From: Marinococcus luteus_A
GTDB lineage: Bacteria > Bacillota > Bacilli > Bacillales > Marinococcaceae
Length of the DNA stretch: 64,000 nt
Reading direction: 5' to 3'
Assembly: GCF_034497705.1 (NCBI RefSeq)
Contig: NZ_JAXRUV010000001.1
Span: forward strand, 310,001 to 374,000
In this document: one piece after another, positions 50,798 to 61,029 of the stretch
How the letters are laid out: the number at the start of each line of letters is the position of its first letter
Numbering within the stretch: position 1 is the first letter of the stretch
Program-made: the position numbers and the translations under genes
The notes under the pieces: model-generated
What the model saw: only the letters and a program-made list of their open reading frames with translations
Databases searched by the model: none
Told to the model about the DNA's origin: nothing

Positions 50798-51323
50798 TAT
50801 TTTCTTTTTCCAGTAAAGCACTGTTAACAGAAAGAATTTATATGATTACGCTAAACGATAAGAGGGGAGGCAGACTCTTTCGTTATTGTTTTTAAAAATC
50901 TTCATCTATTACTGAAATTCCTGCCTGGTCAACTATAACAGTCCCCCCAAAAAAATTAGTCTTATTCAGCAAGTACAGAACCCCTTGATTTTTTCACAAA
51001 AAACTTGTTTTCTTCAATTGCTGCACATCAATTTAAGGACAATTCTGAAAAAATCTCTTTATTCATAGTAACGTAGAATTTCTATTTACCTTATGTTCCT
51101 ATGCTTTACGTAAGAGTGATCTCCGAGAGTATTACATAATATAAGAAAAATTGAAGTAATGGTGCCATTCTTATCAGCAATAAAGGTTAAACTGAAAATT
51201 GGCAATTGATTCTCCACCGTGAAGAAATTTGAATTGCAGTGCTCAAACTTAAAACAAGCTAACAATAAAAGATAAACAATTAATGTTATGATGCAGATTA
51301 ACCGTACTACTGGGGGGAGAAAA
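50798..51323. other. Intergenic region upstream of the AraC-GH39 gene
   Basis: AT-rich, no reading frame of note. It should contain the promoter and sugar-responsive operators for the 51324 gene; none could be assigned with confidence. Confidence 0.4.
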
Positions 51324-53840
51324 ATGTATACATACGAATCGATTAATTACCAAAGTAACCTGCCAATAAATATATTTGCACAGACTATTGAACGTTATCC
51401 TTATCACTGGCATGAGGATCCCGAGTTACTATTCGTGCTGGAAGGGTCCCTGGAAATAAGAATAAATGAAAAAACCTACAATCTGAACGCCGGAGATTTG
51501 TTTTTTATCAACAGTAATGAACTGCACTTTCTTCATTCAGTCGGCCAAAGCAAAAAGCCGCACGTACTAGTGTTGCAGATCAAGAGTAATTACATGAAAC
51601 AAAGAGGCATCAATGTAGAAGAACAACAATTTTTTCTTGATGCCTATCATGCATCTTCGGGCGAAGACGTTCACGTGCAACGCCTGAAACAGCTGTTAGC
51701 TTTCATTTTAGACTTACTGATAAACCAAAAGGATAGCTCTATTTTAAAAATCGAAAATCTTGTTCTGGAAATATTAATTATATTAAGAGAAAATTTCGCA
51801 TATTCATATCAAAAATCCGATGAGCAATTGTTAGAGGACAATAGACTGTTTGAGATAATGAAATATATGAATAACCATTACGCCAATAGTTCTTTAAGCA
51901 TCGAAGAAATCGCTAGTGAGTTTTCATTAAGTCCGCAGCATCTCTCAAGATATTTCAAGCTGAAGGCGGGGACTTCCCTAAAAACGAAGCTGGATACGAT
52001 ACGGATGGAGAAATCACTATTTGCATTGCAGACAACAAATAAAGCTGTAACAGAAATCGCGCTGGAGTTCGGCTTTCCTGACACTAAATCCTATTACAGG
52101 GTATTCAGAAAGCATATGCAGATGGCTCCTGGCGAATATCGCAGAAAGTACCAATTCAGCATAGATTACAGCATACCGAGAGATTATTTAAGCATTAACA
52201 GCCGCGAGTCGTTGAAGAAGTTATTTCAATACATGACTATAAAAACTACTCCAGGCCCTGCGGTGCAAGCTGCGAAGGAAAATATTGATTTTTCCCAATC
52301 CACGAGAGCAATAAATCATTCCTTCACCTCTTTAGCTACCTTTGGCGATGCTGCGCTCGGTTTACGGAAGGACTTTCATGATCAGCTTTTCCAGCTCCAG
52401 AAGGATATTGGCTTTCGCTATGTAAGGTTTCACAATATCTTTTCGGACCAGCTGGAGGTATACAATGAAAGGCCTGATGGCTCATGGTATGCCAATTTTT
52501 CACATATTGAAGCATTGATTGATCAATTGCTGGCAAATAACATTAAACCGTTTATAGAAATTGGATTTATGCCAGGCGGGCTTGCCGGCAAGTCCTACAC
52601 CATTTTTGAGGGAAGGGCTTCGGTGTCAGCTCCCAAATCGATGGAACGGTGGCTGGAATTGCTGGATTCTTTTATCAGGCATCTATTCAACCGTTACGGG
52701 TCAAAAGAAGTAAAGAGCTGGTATTTTGAATTTTGGAATGAACCGGAAGTTGACTATTTCTGGCGTGAATCAAAAGAAGAATTCTTTTCCTTTTATGCTC
52801 AAAGCTCCCGGTGTATTAAAGCAATAGACCCGGATCTTTGCGTTGGCGGCTTCGGAAACATTGACTTTCATGGGAACGCTTCCTGGCTGAATGACTTTCA
52901 TGAATTTGCCGTCAAGCAGCAGGTAGGCCTCGATTTCTTTTCGTTTCATGTCTACAATCTGATGACTAACAGGGAAAAGAAAAAAGAGAAACCTGCTATA
53001 AAAGTGGATAGCTTTAGTACTGTTACAGAATTTTTAAGTGAAGTCACTATGATTGGAGAGGAAGATAACTTCTCCGCCTCAATAGATAAAATAATCAACC
53101 ATACAAAAAAGTACAGCACGCTGGATCAGGAAAAATGGATAACGGAATGGAACGCCAACAGTGATTACGGCGACCCTCTTCATGATACCTGTTACATGGC
53201 GGCTTTTATTGTCAAAAATGCCGTGGATAACTTTCAAAAAATAAGCGGCATGGGATATTGGACCTTCACGGATGTTTTCAGGGAATTCAGCAGAGAGCCC
53301 ACTTTATACCACGGTGGTTTCGGTTTAATGACGTATAACGGGATTAAAAAAGCCAGCTACCACGCTTTTGCTTTTTTGAGTAAGCTGGGGGAGGAGCTTA
53401 TCACCATAAAAGAGAATATGATTGTGACAAAGTCGGAGGACAGGCTTCAAATTCTGCTTTGGAATTACAGCCACCCAAACCGTTTATATAGATCGTTCGA
53501 TTATTCCCAATTAACTCCTACCAGTCGCTACGGTGTATTTGAAAACAGTGCTGCCCAGTCCCTGCAATTTGAATTAAAAGGGCTGCAGGGAGACTATCGG
53601 ATAAAAAAACATTTTGTTAATCAGAAACATGGCTCTTCCTATGATGCATGGGTGGAGCTCGGGGCGCCTGAGGTGATTGATCCTGAGCTGAAAAGATATC
53701 TTCAGGCAAAAGCAGAACCGGGTCTTCGAACAGATTATTTGAATGCTGAAAATCCGTGTTTGCTTCAAACGACTCTGGATGCCCATGAAATTCAATTGAT
53801 TGAGCTTACAAAAGATCACAATAATTGGAATGAAAAATAA
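51324..53840 (+). CDS. AraC-type regulator fused to a GH39 beta-xylosidase-like domain
   Basis: An 838-residue cytosolic fusion. Residues ~10-120 form an AraC cupin (YPYHWHEDPELLFVLEGSLE, LNAGDLFFINSNELHFLHSV). Residues ~175-275 are two AraC helix-turn-helices (LSIEEIASEFSLSPQHLSRY, VTEIALEFGFPDTKSYYRVF). Residues ~330-835 are a GH39 barrel: acid/base Glu473 in YFEFWNEPEVDYFW, nucleophile Glu608 in WITEWNANSDYGDPLHDTCY, and YWTFTDVFREFSREPTLYHG. Catalytic residues are kept, so the barrel may still bind or cut xylosides. GGGGGGAG precedes the ATG at 51324. It probably regulates the GH3 genes downstream. Confidence 0.9.
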   Translation: MYTYESINYQSNLPINIFAQTIERYPYHWHEDPELLFVLEGSLEIRINEKTYNLNAGDLFFINSNELHFLHSVGQSKKPHVLVLQIKSNYMKQRGINVEEQQFFLDAYHASSGEDVHVQRLKQLLAFILDLLINQKDSSILKIENLVLEILIILRENFAYSYQKSDEQLLEDNRLFEIMKYMNNHYANSSLSIEEIASEFSLSPQHLSRYFKLKAGTSLKTKLDTIRMEKSLFALQTTNKAVTEIALEFGFPDTKSYYRVFRKHMQMAPGEYRRKYQFSIDYSIPRDYLSINSRESLKKLFQYMTIKTTPGPAVQAAKENIDFSQSTRAINHSFTSLATFGDAALGLRKDFHDQLFQLQKDIGFRYVRFHNIFSDQLEVYNERPDGSWYANFSHIEALIDQLLANNIKPFIEIGFMPGGLAGKSYTIFEGRASVSAPKSMERWLELLDSFIRHLFNRYGSKEVKSWYFEFWNEPEVDYFWRESKEEFFSFYAQSSRCIKAIDPDLCVGGFGNIDFHGNASWLNDFHEFAVKQQVGLDFFSFHVYNLMTNREKKKEKPAIKVDSFSTVTEFLSEVTMIGEEDNFSASIDKIINHTKKYSTLDQEKWITEWNANSDYGDPLHDTCYMAAFIVKNAVDNFQKISGMGYWTFTDVFREFSREPTLYHGGFGLMTYNGIKKASYHAFAFLSKLGEELITIKENMIVTKSEDRLQILLWNYSHPNRLYRSFDYSQLTPTSRYGVFENSAAQSLQFELKGLQGDYRIKKHFVNQKHGSSYDAWVELGAPEVIDPELKRYLQAKAEPGLRTDYLNAENPCLLQTTLDAHEIQLIELTKDHNNWNEK

Positions 53841-53889
53841 AGAAATTGGATTGGGGAATATACAATTTTAAAAATAGGTTCATATTTGG

Positions 53890-53925
53890 AAAAGCATTCC
53901 TTCTTAAATGGGAATGTTTTTTTTA
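53890..53925 (+). terminator. Terminator after the AraC-GH39 gene
   Basis: AAAGCATTCC and GGGAATGTTTTTTTT pair around an eight-base loop. Confidence 0.85.
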
Positions 53926-53968
53926 TTAGACATTTGTATACTGAGTGCAGTCAAGAGACATGTATAAA

Positions 53969-53982
53969 TGTCAGCGCTTACA
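53969..53982 (+). promoter_or_regulatory. cre site upstream of the GH3 pair
   Basis: TGTCAGCGCTTACA matches the cre consensus TGWAANCGNTNWCA at 13 of 14 positions and lies 26 bases before the ATG at 54008, where bound CcpA would block transcription. Confidence 0.65.
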
Positions 53983-54007
53983 AATCAAGGGGGGAGGGTT
54001 CATAACA

Positions 54008-56785
54008 ATGGACCGATCAGCATTTAAAGAGAAGGTTAAAGAACAGAAACAAGAAGCAAAGAGGAAAATTAAAGCACTAAGAGAAGAGAAAAAGAAACGA
54101 AAACCGCTTTCAAGAGAAGAAAAAAAGGATCTTCGAAGAGACGATAAAACGCAAATAAAGCAATGGAAGAAGGATATTAAAAGCACGGAGGATAAAAAAG
54201 AAAGGAAGGCGAAAAAGAAAGGATTTAAAAAATACAAAAAACTGAAGCGTCGTCCTTACATACTGAGCTCTTTATTACTGATTGTCCTATTGATAGGGGG
54301 AGGCCTGCTTAACTGGTATTTAAGCGCTACAGCGCCGTTAACCGATGAACAGGCGGAAGCCGCAGACGAATCACGGGAAGTGGCGGAGCAGGTAATGGAG
54401 GAAAGCATTGTGATGCTGAAAAATGACGATGTCCTTCCACTGGAAGATAAAAAAATAAACGTGTTTGGAACTGGTTCAGCACGACCGGTATTCAGCGGAG
54501 GCGGAGCCGGGTCCATTGATGACACGAAGGCTGACGGGTTATATACAGCGTTGGACGAGGCAGGAATAAACTATAATTCCACGCTTTATAACGTCTATAA
54601 TAACTATGAAAAAGAAGAAGAAGCTACTACAGAAGATTTCGAACCGTCGGATCCGTCACTTATTCAGACCCTTCTTCCAAACGCGGTTGGCTTTTTGCCC
54701 TACAACCCGGAAGAAATGCCCGTCTCAGAGCTTCCCGGGGACACACTTGAAGAAGCGGTATCCTATTCTGATACAGCAGTATATACTATTTCGAGAGTAG
54801 GGTCTGAAGCGATAGACCTGTCCATCGAAGATACCCAGTTAAGAAAAGAAGAGGAAGAAACCATCGAAACATTAAACGAAAACTTTGAACATGTCATCAT
54901 TCTGGCAAATACGTTCAATGCCTTTGAATTTGGGTTTATAGAGGAATACGAAAATGTTGACGCTCTTCTCTGGGTGGGGGGACCCGGGCAATACGGGACG
55001 CATGCAATTGCACGGGTGTTAAAGGGGGAAACCTCTCCGTCCGGAAGACTGCCGGATACGTACGCTTATAACGTCGAAAGCAACCCTGCCGTTGAAAATA
55101 CCGGAGACTTTGAATATGTAAATGAAAATGGGGAGGAGACCGGCCGGCATTTTGTTAACAATGAGGAAGGCATTTACGTAGGCTACCGGTACTATGAAAC
55201 CTTTCTGACAGACGAAGAATATGAGGAAACCGTTCAGTTTCCATTCGGATACGGTCTCTCCTATACAGAGTTTGACTGGAACGTTGAAGCAACAAATTTC
55301 ACGGATACCGAAATTTCTTATGACATCAATGTAACGAACACAGGTGACGCAGCCGGCAAAGACGTCGTTCAAGTCTATTTTTCTCCTCCATATAATGAAG
55401 GCGGCCTGGAAAAAGCGGATAAGGAACTTGGGGGATACGCGAAAACCTCAGAACTGGATCCGGGTGAATCGGAGGTAGTGACTGTCAGCTTTCCGGTAAA
55501 GGATATGGCCACTTATGACCATGAGAATGAAGAAGCCTGGGTGCTGGAGGAAGGAGATTACGAGCTGGATGTTGCTTCTCATATCCGGGACAGCCAGGAC
55601 ACTTCCACGTTCACAGTGGAAGAAACAAACATTTACAATGAAGACGGCACAACTGGTACACCGATTCAAAATCGTTTCGAGGACGCTGAAGGTGATCTGA
55701 CGTATTTGTCCCGGGAAAACCCGGAAGAAACTTATCCCGAGGGACCTTCGGAAGATGATTTCTTAATTCCGGATATCGTGGAGGAAACCGCGGATTACGA
55801 GCATGAAGCCACCACGGAAGAGACGCCTCCGACGAATGTGGATAACGGTATTGTGCTCGAGGATCTGCAGGGGCTCGATTATAATGATCCTCTCTGGGAT
55901 GACTTTCTCGATCAATTTACTCCCGAGGAAATGATCAAATTAGCAGGCGATGGCGGCTACTGGTCCGTGCCAATCGAACGATTAGGCATTCCGGGGACCT
56001 CCATGTACGATGGGCCTTCTACGATTAAAAACTTCTTTGACTCGTGGTCATCGGTTGCTTTTCCAGCCGGGATCAATGTTGGAAGCACATGGAATAAATC
56101 GCTGGTTGAAAACATGGGTACGTCGATGGGAGAGGAAGCCAATGCTTTTGATGTGGAAGCGATCTACGCTCCTGCACTTAATATGCACCGCACGCCGCTT
56201 GGGGGCAGAAACTTTGAATATTACTCTGAGGACCCTCATCTTGTCGGGGAAACCGGTGCTGCTTATATCAGTGGATTAGAAAGCACCGATACGACCGCTG
56301 TAATGAAGCATTTTGTTGGAAATGACCAGGAAACGAACCGGGCGAGTAACGGATTATATGTATGGGCAAATGAACAGGCTTTGCGGGAAATTTACCTTCG
56401 TCCTTTTGAAAAAGCAGTAAAAGAAGGCGAGCCCCATGGAGCAATGTCCTCCTTTACAAGAGTAGGGCCTACATGGTCCGGCGGCAGCCAGGCATTACTG
56501 ACCGATGTATTGCGCGAAGAGTGGGGATTTGAAGGCTTTGTCATTACAGATGCAGGAATAGGACCGCAGGGCGAGCACTTCGACGCGTTGCAGGCCATAC
56601 ATGCCGGAAACGACATGATGCTTGCTTTCCCTATCAATCTGCCTATGGCAAATAAATTTGAAGAAGAACTGGCAGAGCACCTGGAAGAAGACGAAACAGA
56701 AACGGTGGCAGGGCTTAGAAAAGCAGTCCATAATATCTGCTACTACATTCTTCAAACACAAGAAATGAAAAAAGAGGACGAATGA
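54008..56785 (+). CDS. Membrane-anchored, circularly permuted GH3 glycosidase
   Basis: A 925-residue protein. Residues 1-82 are a Lys/Glu-rich cytosolic segment, 84-105 one membrane helix (ILSSLLLIVLLIGGGLLNWY), so the rest is outside by the positive-inside rule. The GH3 C-terminal domain comes first (EESIVMLKNDDVLPLEDKKI, LWVGGPGQYGTHAIARVLKG), then an Fn3-like domain (TYDHENEEAWVLEEGDYELD), then the catalytic barrel (GIPGTSMYDGPSTIKNF, NMHRTPLGGRNFEYYSEDPH, MKHFVGNDQETNR). The nucleophile is Asp848 in GFVITDAGIG, where most GH3 have S/T-D-W. GGGGGGAGGG precedes the ATG. Confidence 0.88.
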   Translation: MDRSAFKEKVKEQKQEAKRKIKALREEKKKRKPLSREEKKDLRRDDKTQIKQWKKDIKSTEDKKERKAKKKGFKKYKKLKRRPYILSSLLLIVLLIGGGLLNWYLSATAPLTDEQAEAADESREVAEQVMEESIVMLKNDDVLPLEDKKINVFGTGSARPVFSGGGAGSIDDTKADGLYTALDEAGINYNSTLYNVYNNYEKEEEATTEDFEPSDPSLIQTLLPNAVGFLPYNPEEMPVSELPGDTLEEAVSYSDTAVYTISRVGSEAIDLSIEDTQLRKEEEETIETLNENFEHVIILANTFNAFEFGFIEEYENVDALLWVGGPGQYGTHAIARVLKGETSPSGRLPDTYAYNVESNPAVENTGDFEYVNENGEETGRHFVNNEEGIYVGYRYYETFLTDEEYEETVQFPFGYGLSYTEFDWNVEATNFTDTEISYDINVTNTGDAAGKDVVQVYFSPPYNEGGLEKADKELGGYAKTSELDPGESEVVTVSFPVKDMATYDHENEEAWVLEEGDYELDVASHIRDSQDTSTFTVEETNIYNEDGTTGTPIQNRFEDAEGDLTYLSRENPEETYPEGPSEDDFLIPDIVEETADYEHEATTEETPPTNVDNGIVLEDLQGLDYNDPLWDDFLDQFTPEEMIKLAGDGGYWSVPIERLGIPGTSMYDGPSTIKNFFDSWSSVAFPAGINVGSTWNKSLVENMGTSMGEEANAFDVEAIYAPALNMHRTPLGGRNFEYYSEDPHLVGETGAAYISGLESTDTTAVMKHFVGNDQETNRASNGLYVWANEQALREIYLRPFEKAVKEGEPHGAMSSFTRVGPTWSGGSQALLTDVLREEWGFEGFVITDAGIGPQGEHFDALQAIHAGNDMMLAFPINLPMANKFEEELAEHLEEDETETVAGLRKAVHNICYYILQTQEMKKEDE

Positions 56786-56812
56786 TACGAATCCTACAAG
56801 GTGGTAAACACA

Positions 56813-59155
56813 ATGCTGAAAAACCAAGAAATTATTGACCAGATGACGCTGGAAGAAAAAGCTTCGCTGATGTCCGGGAAAAACTTTTGGAACACGCAGG
56901 ACATCGAGAGGTTGAATATTCCTTCGATCATGCTGACAGACGGGCCCCATGGGTTAAGAAAGCAGGGCGGAAAAGCCGATCATTTAGGGTTGAATAAAAG
57001 CATCCCTTCCACCTGCTTTCCTACCGCTGCCACGCTGGCGAACAGCTGGGATGAAAGCCTGCTGCACGATGTTGGTTATTATATTGGCAGCGAAGCGGTC
57101 GATGAAAATGTAAGTGTATTACTTGGACCTGGTTTAAATATTAAACGAAATCCGCTGGGCGGAAGGAATTTTGAATACTTTTCCGAAGACCCTTTTCTCA
57201 GCGGAAAATTAGCCGCAAGCATGACCAGAGGCATCCAGAGTAACGGTATATCTGCGTGCCCCAAGCATTTTGCTGTTAACAGTCAGGAACATTTAAGAAT
57301 GACAATTGATGAAATCGTCGATGAACGGGCCCTGCATGAAATTTATTTAGAAGGCTTCCGCTTAGCCGTGGAAGAAGGAGAGCCGAAAACGTTGATGAGT
57401 GCCTACAATAAAGTAAACGGTGAATATGCCAATGAACATTTGTATCTAATGCAGGAAGTGCTTTATCATCAATGGAACTATGAGGGAGTTGTTGTTACTG
57501 ACTGGGGAGGTAACAACGACCGCATCAAGGGACTGTTGGCCGGAAATCAGCTTGAAATGCCCTCGACCGGCGGTATCACGGATCAGGAGATCGTGCACGC
57601 AATAAAATCGAATGAGCTGGAGGAGGACGTTTTAGACCAAAGCGTGGACCGGCTGCTCACTTTAATCTTTGATACCCGGTCTGCTGATACGAAAAAGGCA
57701 GTTGAGACGAAGCATCACCACGAGGCAGCCGTGGAAGCGGCGAAGCGTTCAATGGTTCTGCTTAAAAATGAACAGGATATTCTTCCGCTGCAAAGCGGGC
57801 AGACGATCGCAATTATCGGTGATTTTGCAGATGTGCCAAGGTATCAGGGCGCAGGAAGTTCATTAGTTCAGCCCACCAGGTTACCCAGCCCGTGGGAAGC
57901 CCTGCAAAAGACATCGTTAACTCTCTCAGGCTATGCGAAGGGGTTTAAAAGGTTTGGGGGGAGCAGCACAAAATTGAAGCAGGAAGCCGCTGCGCTTGCC
58001 AAAGAATCAGACATTGTTCTGTTGTTTCTCGGTTTAGATGAAGGAAGTGAAGCGGAAGGCATAGACAGGTCAGATATGAAGCTTGGAAATAATCAGTTAG
58101 AGCTAGTGGAAGAGCTGACGAACATCCATGATAACGTGATCGTGATTCTTTCTGGCGGTTCTATAGTGGAAATGCCTTTTGCCTCAAAGGTTCAGGGAAT
58201 TATCCATGCTTACCTTGGGGGCCAGGGCATGGGAGAAGCTTTGAGTGACATTCTGGAGGGTGGCTACAATCCAGGTGGAAAACTGGCTGAAACGTATCCT
58301 GTTCATTACAGCGATGTCCCTTCAGCTCCGTACTATCCTGGCCGGGAAGCAACCGCTGAGCATAGAGAGAGCATTTACATTGGCTACCGTTATTTTGATA
58401 CTAAAGACATTCCTGTTCTTTTCCCCTTTGGGTACGGTCTGTCCTACACTAGTTTTGAATACAGCCAAATGCATGTCAGCAGCACACATATTTCATTGAC
58501 GATAAAAAATACAGGTTCCCGGGCAGGGGAAGAGGTTGCCCAGCTTTACGTTGAACCATTGGATTCACACATCTTTCGGGCCCGAAAAGAACTGAAAGGG
58601 TTTGTGAAAGTGCATTTAGAGCCCGAAGAGGCCAAAGAAGTAACGATTCCATTTACTGAAAATCAAGCCGCCTACTATAACCCAGCCATGCAGGCGTGGT
58701 CCCTGGAAAGCGGCAGGTATACACTGAATATTGGAAGTTCTATTCAGGATATAAGATTGTCCCATACGATAACGATTGAAGGGGACGATCACGCTCCGCC
58801 CTATAATAAAGAAAAGCTGCCATCGTATTGCAAAGCAGATGTGCATCATATAAGAGACGAAGAATTTCATGCTCTTTTAGGCCACACGCCTCCTGCTTCC
58901 AAATGGAACAGAAAGAAGAACTTGGACCATAACGACACACTTGCCCAAATGAAGTATAAAAAAGGATTAGGGCAAATGATATATCTTTTAATTGTGTCGA
59001 TAAAAAAAGGATTAATGGCTGCGAATAAGCCCTTACAGGCGAACAACACGATGTTTATTATGAATATGACCTTTCGGCAGATCCCACGGTTTACAAGCGG
59101 CAAAGTCAGTAAAAAAACGGTCAGCCGCGTATTAAAAATTATTAATTTAGGATAA
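56813..59155 (+). CDS. GH3 beta-glucosidase/beta-xylosidase, cytosolic
   Basis: A 780-residue enzyme in standard GH3 order without a signal peptide. The barrel carries MLTDGPHGLRKQGGKADHLG, NIKRNPLGGRNFEYFSEDPF, CPKHFAVNSQEH and nucleophile Asp230 in GVVVTDWGGNNDR. The alpha/beta-sandwich domain (MVLLKNEQDILPLQSGQTIA) and Fn3 domain (VAQLYVEPLDSHIFRARKEL) follow. About 110 extra residues at the C-terminus (from YNKEKLPSYCKADVHHIRDE) include a hydrophobic stretch. AAGGTGG precedes the ATG at 56813, 27 bases after the membrane-anchored GH3 gene, so the pair is an operon. It would hydrolyse imported beta-linked oligosaccharides. Confidence 0.9.
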   Translation: MLKNQEIIDQMTLEEKASLMSGKNFWNTQDIERLNIPSIMLTDGPHGLRKQGGKADHLGLNKSIPSTCFPTAATLANSWDESLLHDVGYYIGSEAVDENVSVLLGPGLNIKRNPLGGRNFEYFSEDPFLSGKLAASMTRGIQSNGISACPKHFAVNSQEHLRMTIDEIVDERALHEIYLEGFRLAVEEGEPKTLMSAYNKVNGEYANEHLYLMQEVLYHQWNYEGVVVTDWGGNNDRIKGLLAGNQLEMPSTGGITDQEIVHAIKSNELEEDVLDQSVDRLLTLIFDTRSADTKKAVETKHHHEAAVEAAKRSMVLLKNEQDILPLQSGQTIAIIGDFADVPRYQGAGSSLVQPTRLPSPWEALQKTSLTLSGYAKGFKRFGGSSTKLKQEAAALAKESDIVLLFLGLDEGSEAEGIDRSDMKLGNNQLELVEELTNIHDNVIVILSGGSIVEMPFASKVQGIIHAYLGGQGMGEALSDILEGGYNPGGKLAETYPVHYSDVPSAPYYPGREATAEHRESIYIGYRYFDTKDIPVLFPFGYGLSYTSFEYSQMHVSSTHISLTIKNTGSRAGEEVAQLYVEPLDSHIFRARKELKGFVKVHLEPEEAKEVTIPFTENQAAYYNPAMQAWSLESGRYTLNIGSSIQDIRLSHTITIEGDDHAPPYNKEKLPSYCKADVHHIRDEEFHALLGHTPPASKWNRKKNLDHNDTLAQMKYKKGLGQMIYLLIVSIKKGLMAANKPLQANNTMFIMNMTFRQIPRFTSGKVSKKTVSRVLKIINLG

Positions 59156-59220
59156 TAGCCAGGCGAAGTTACGTTGCTGCTTCATTCGATATTTTTCTTA
59201 ATGAATATACATCCTTTCTC

Positions 59221-59252
59221 CAGATCAGCCTTTACGGCTGGTCTTTTTTTGG
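59221..59252 (+). terminator. Terminator of the GH3 operon
   Basis: AGATCAGCC and GGCTGGTCTTTTTTT pair around a five-base loop. Confidence 0.85.
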
Positions 59253-59413
59253 CTTTTGAATGAAAAAATTAAGCCCTCTGGATGATTATGAACATGATAA
59301 TAGGGGAATTTAAAAAGGAGAAAATTTTAACCGTGGATGACGTAAAAACATCAATCTGTAAAGATCGTTAAAGTGCGCCATGGCAAGAATTTATAAAGGT
59401 GGAGAGAATACTA

Positions 59414-59554
59414 ATGTTTTCGCTGACAGCTCTGGATATTTCAAGAACAATGTTAATAACCGACCTTATTTCTGCCCATGTATTTGGATTTCTGTTTGTC
59501 GTTTATATTTCCAGTCCGTTTACTAAAAATAATTTCCGTAAGAAGAAAAAATAG
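59414..59554 (+). CDS. Small single-span membrane protein (46 aa)
   Basis: AGGTGGAG precedes the ATG. An amphipathic N-terminus (FSLTALDISRTMLITDLISA) leads into one hydrophobic helix (HVFGFLFVVYISS) and a basic tail (NNFRKKKK). Function unknown. Confidence 0.5.
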   Translation: MFSLTALDISRTMLITDLISAHVFGFLFVVYISSPFTKNNFRKKKK

Positions 59555-59607
59555 ATTTTTTTGGAAGAGCGAATGATTTGCGTCATTAAGGGGGAGGGGG
59601 AAGAAAT

Positions 59608-59636
59608 AAAAAAAACGTGAATCAAATGATCCACGA
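59608..59636 (-). terminator. Terminator of the P450 gene
   Basis: On the minus strand CGTGGATCA pairs with GATTCACG (one mismatch) and is followed by eight T, about 50 bases after the stop at 59688. Confidence 0.75.
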
Positions 59637-59687
59637 TAAAAATGCGTGTTTTATTTTTTTAACAGATGAAAAGCCTGCCTGCTCTGA

Positions 59688-60944
59688 TTAAAAAGTAACC
59701 GGCAGTGAATCCAGTCCCTGAGAAGACAGCGCGTAGTTCCATTCCACCTCGCCCCGGGAGTATTTCAGCTGAAGGTTCGGCATCCGCCGGAACAGATTTG
59801 AAAATGCCACATCTCCTTCCACCCGGGCAAGCGGGGCGCCCAAACACATGTGAAGCCCCTGTCCAAAGGCCAGATGACGATCAATGCTGCGTTCGATTTC
59901 CAGATCCTCCGCTTCAGTAAATTTTTCTTCGTCCCGGTTGGCCGCTTTAACGATGATCAGGATCATATCTCCCTTAGCGATCTGCTGCCCGGCAATTTCC
60001 GTATCCTGTGTTGCATAGCGCGGTCCGACGCTCGTGGACGGCCCGTTAAACCTCAGTAATTCCTCGACGGCTGAAGGCACCAAACCAGGGTCTTCCTTAA
60101 CTTTCTCCAGCTCTTCCGGATGATCCAGCAGCTCCATTGTCCCGGTCGCAATTAAATTGGAGGTGGTTTCATGGCCGGCAAATATCAGCAGCGTGATCAT
60201 CGAAATTAATTCCGATTCACTGAGACGGTCTTCCTCCTCTTCGATGGTGACTAAGCTGCTGATTAAATCATCCGCGGGACTTTCCCGCTTGCTGTCCACC
60301 AGCTGCTTCGTATATTCGCCAAATTGGTTCAGGTGTTCTGCCACTTCCGGATCCTGCCTTCCCCATCCCAGACCTTTGGCTATAGCCGAAGACCACATTT
60401 GAAGCTTTTCCCGATCTGCCTCCGGCACCCCAAGCATTTCCGAGATGACGTTAATCGGTAAAGGGTAGGCATAGTCTTTAACAAGATCCATTTCCCCGTT
60501 AGACTCGACTTTATCAAGCAGTTCGTCTGAAATTTCCTGCACACGCGGACGCAGGCTTTCCATGTATTTCGGTGTGAAGGCTTTAGACACTAAGGTGCGC
60601 AGGCGACGGTGGTCGAAACCGTCTACGAAAAGCATGGATTTTCCCGTAAAAAACGTGTCCGGAGAACTTGAGTCTTCGGTAACGGAAAGATTCTCCCGGA
60701 CGCCTTCCGCCTCAATCGAAGCAGGATCGACCGTAAAACCCTTTTTATCTTTAAGCACCTGCACAGCTTCGTCCATCCGGGTAACCATCCACGCATTATG
60801 ATCCTCACTCCCCATCGGATGCGGAATAGGGAGCACCGGTCCTTTCGCTCTTGCTTCGGCAAAAGCAGCAAAAGGGTCCTCCTCGCTTCTGCCGCTGAGT
60901 ATACTTAACACTCTTGTCTGTACGGATTCGTGGGATTGATCCAA
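59688..60944 (-). CDS. Cytochrome P450
   Basis: A 418-residue soluble bacterial P450. The I-helix oxygen-binding motif is LLIFAGHETTSNLIATG, the K-helix ExxR is in VEELLRF, and the heme loop FGQGLHMCLGAPLARVE carries Cys367. The overall pattern matches the CYP107/CYP109-type group of Bacillus, which hydroxylate fatty acids, steroids or macrolide-like compounds. No ferredoxin or reductase gene is nearby. A TTG start follows AAAGGAAG. It is divergent from a TetR regulator with operator dyads in the shared promoter region. Confidence 0.93.
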   Translation of the reverse strand: MDQSHESVQTRVLSILSGRSEEDPFAAFAEARAKGPVLPIPHPMGSEDHNAWMVTRMDEAVQVLKDKKGFTVDPASIEAEGVRENLSVTEDSSSPDTFFTGKSMLFVDGFDHRRLRTLVSKAFTPKYMESLRPRVQEISDELLDKVESNGEMDLVKDYAYPLPINVISEMLGVPEADREKLQMWSSAIAKGLGWGRQDPEVAEHLNQFGEYTKQLVDSKRESPADDLISSLVTIEEEEDRLSESELISMITLLIFAGHETTSNLIATGTMELLDHPEELEKVKEDPGLVPSAVEELLRFNGPSTSVGPRYATQDTEIAGQQIAKGDMILIIVKAANRDEEKFTEAEDLEIERSIDRHLAFGQGLHMCLGAPLARVEGDVAFSNLFRRMPNLQLKYSRGEVEWNYALSSQGLDSLPVTF

Positions 60945-61029
60945 AGTGATCTTCCTTTCATGAACGCGTTATTTTAGCAGGATAGATTTCTTCCTGAGCA
61001 TCAAGTATACTAACAATGTGTTTGATAAT

